A stretch of DNA of 44,719 bases from a virus. The notes below the pieces were generated by a model. That model made no database searches. It worked only from the letters and a program-made list of their open reading frames with translations, and had not been told where the DNA came from. The position numbers and the translations under genes are program-made. Below, piece by piece: positions 44,490-44,719 of this stretch (its first letter is position 1; each line of letters starts with the position of its first letter). The stretch lies in IMG/VR virus record IMGVR_UViG_3300012936_000034, positions 1 through 44,719 of that record; one strand, 5' to 3'.

Positions 44490-44719
44490 ATGAGAGAATA
44501 CAAAGAATTTAAAGAATTGTGCGAAGCTAAGCGTGGTCTCTACGCTAATATTCACGCTAAGCGTCGCAGAGGAGAAGCACCAGCGAAACCTGGTAGTAAG
44601 GACTACCCCGCTAAGGATGCTTTCAAAAAGGCGGCGAGGACTGCCAAAGAAAGTTTTGAACTCGAAGAAGCAGCCTGGACCCGAAAGGAAGGCAAGAAAA
44701 AGTCTGGAGGTCTTAATGA
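44490..44719 (+). CDS. DUF6321-like small basic protein (partial, runs off right end)
   Basis: 76 codons visible. N-terminal MREYKEFKELCEAKRGLYANI is followed by HAKRRRGEAPAKPG and KDYPAKDAFKKAARTAK, rich in Lys and Arg. EEAAWTRKEGKKKSGGLN then fits the conserved start of a DUF6321-like domain (AWTRKEGK...GGLNEKGR). Marine T4-like phages often carry such a protein next to terminase genes. Function is unknown. Basic composition suggests DNA or capsid contact. No Shine-Dalgarno is evident; the ATG is chosen because it is the first after the promoter-like motif. Confidence 0.65.
   Translation, partial: MREYKEFKELCEAKRGLYANIHAKRRRGEAPAKPGSKDYPAKDAFKKAARTAKESFELEEAAWTRKEGKKKSGGLN

Noticed and set aside
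1-44719. Mobile elements, tRNAs, CRISPR arrays, attachment sites
   Set aside because: None seen. There are no transposase, integrase or homing-endonuclease motifs, no cloverleaf-like sequence in the short gaps, and the repeats are coding modules within structural proteins.

Overview
This window looks like the late virion-morphogenesis region of a T4-like marine myovirus, most likely a cyanophage (Kyanoviridae type) genome or metagenomic contig. The reasons are as follows. The gene order gp6(end)-gp7-gp8-[fibre/accessory block]-gp13-gp14-gp15-gp16 is that of T4. The DNA is AT-rich and every gene is on the + strand. Genes are packed with 1- to 71-nt overlaps, and T4-type late promoter motifs (TATAAATA / CTAAATA) sit in most of the real gaps. 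The structural proteins carry domains I associate with marine T4-like phages: a YHYH-like domain, DUF4815-type architecture, GxGY repeats, a C-x2-H-x2-M cupredoxin-like domain, and the start of a DUF6321-like protein between gp16 and the expected gp17. The host cannot be read directly; another marine host such as SAR11 is less likely but not excluded.

Layout. 1-68: C-terminal end of the preceding baseplate gene (probably gp6). 74-12338: giant gp7 (3463 aa) and enlarged gp8 (604 aa), the baseplate wedge. 12388-36846: the place held in T4 by genes 9, 10, 11, 12 and wac is filled by a 2698-aa DUF4815-like protein, a 68-aa coiled-coil protein, a 1714-aa fibre-like protein, a 166-aa protein, a 3019-aa fibre/beta-helix protein and a 456-aa glycine-rich protein, probably distal. 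36846-41274: an accessory block with two proteins of unknown function, a fusion of a U32-peptidase-like domain to a methyltransferase, a 2OG-Fe(II)-oxygenase-like protein and a 65-aa coiled-coil protein. A strong intrinsic terminator at 41280-41317 separates this from the neck and packaging genes gp13, gp14, gp15 and gp16 (41325-44461). The start of another small gene runs off the right end.

Four genes (gp7, DUF4815-like, 1714 aa, 3019 aa) make up about 73% of the window. Their interiors are mosaics of a small set of recurring modules: GxGY beta modules, an alpha-helical RDL..GGN....AMRNW module, a GM.V/IDSATQITL module, LDGVLQ modules and GTT/H..G modules. The same modules recur in different virion proteins, including neck protein gp14. 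The most interesting points are the plastocyanin-like copper-ligand constellation in a virion protein, the U32-like/methyltransferase fusion translationally coupled to an oxygenase-like gene inside a morphogenesis operon, and the placement of late promoter motifs inside hairpins and across stop codons. No tRNA, CRISPR array, integrase or insertion sequence was seen.
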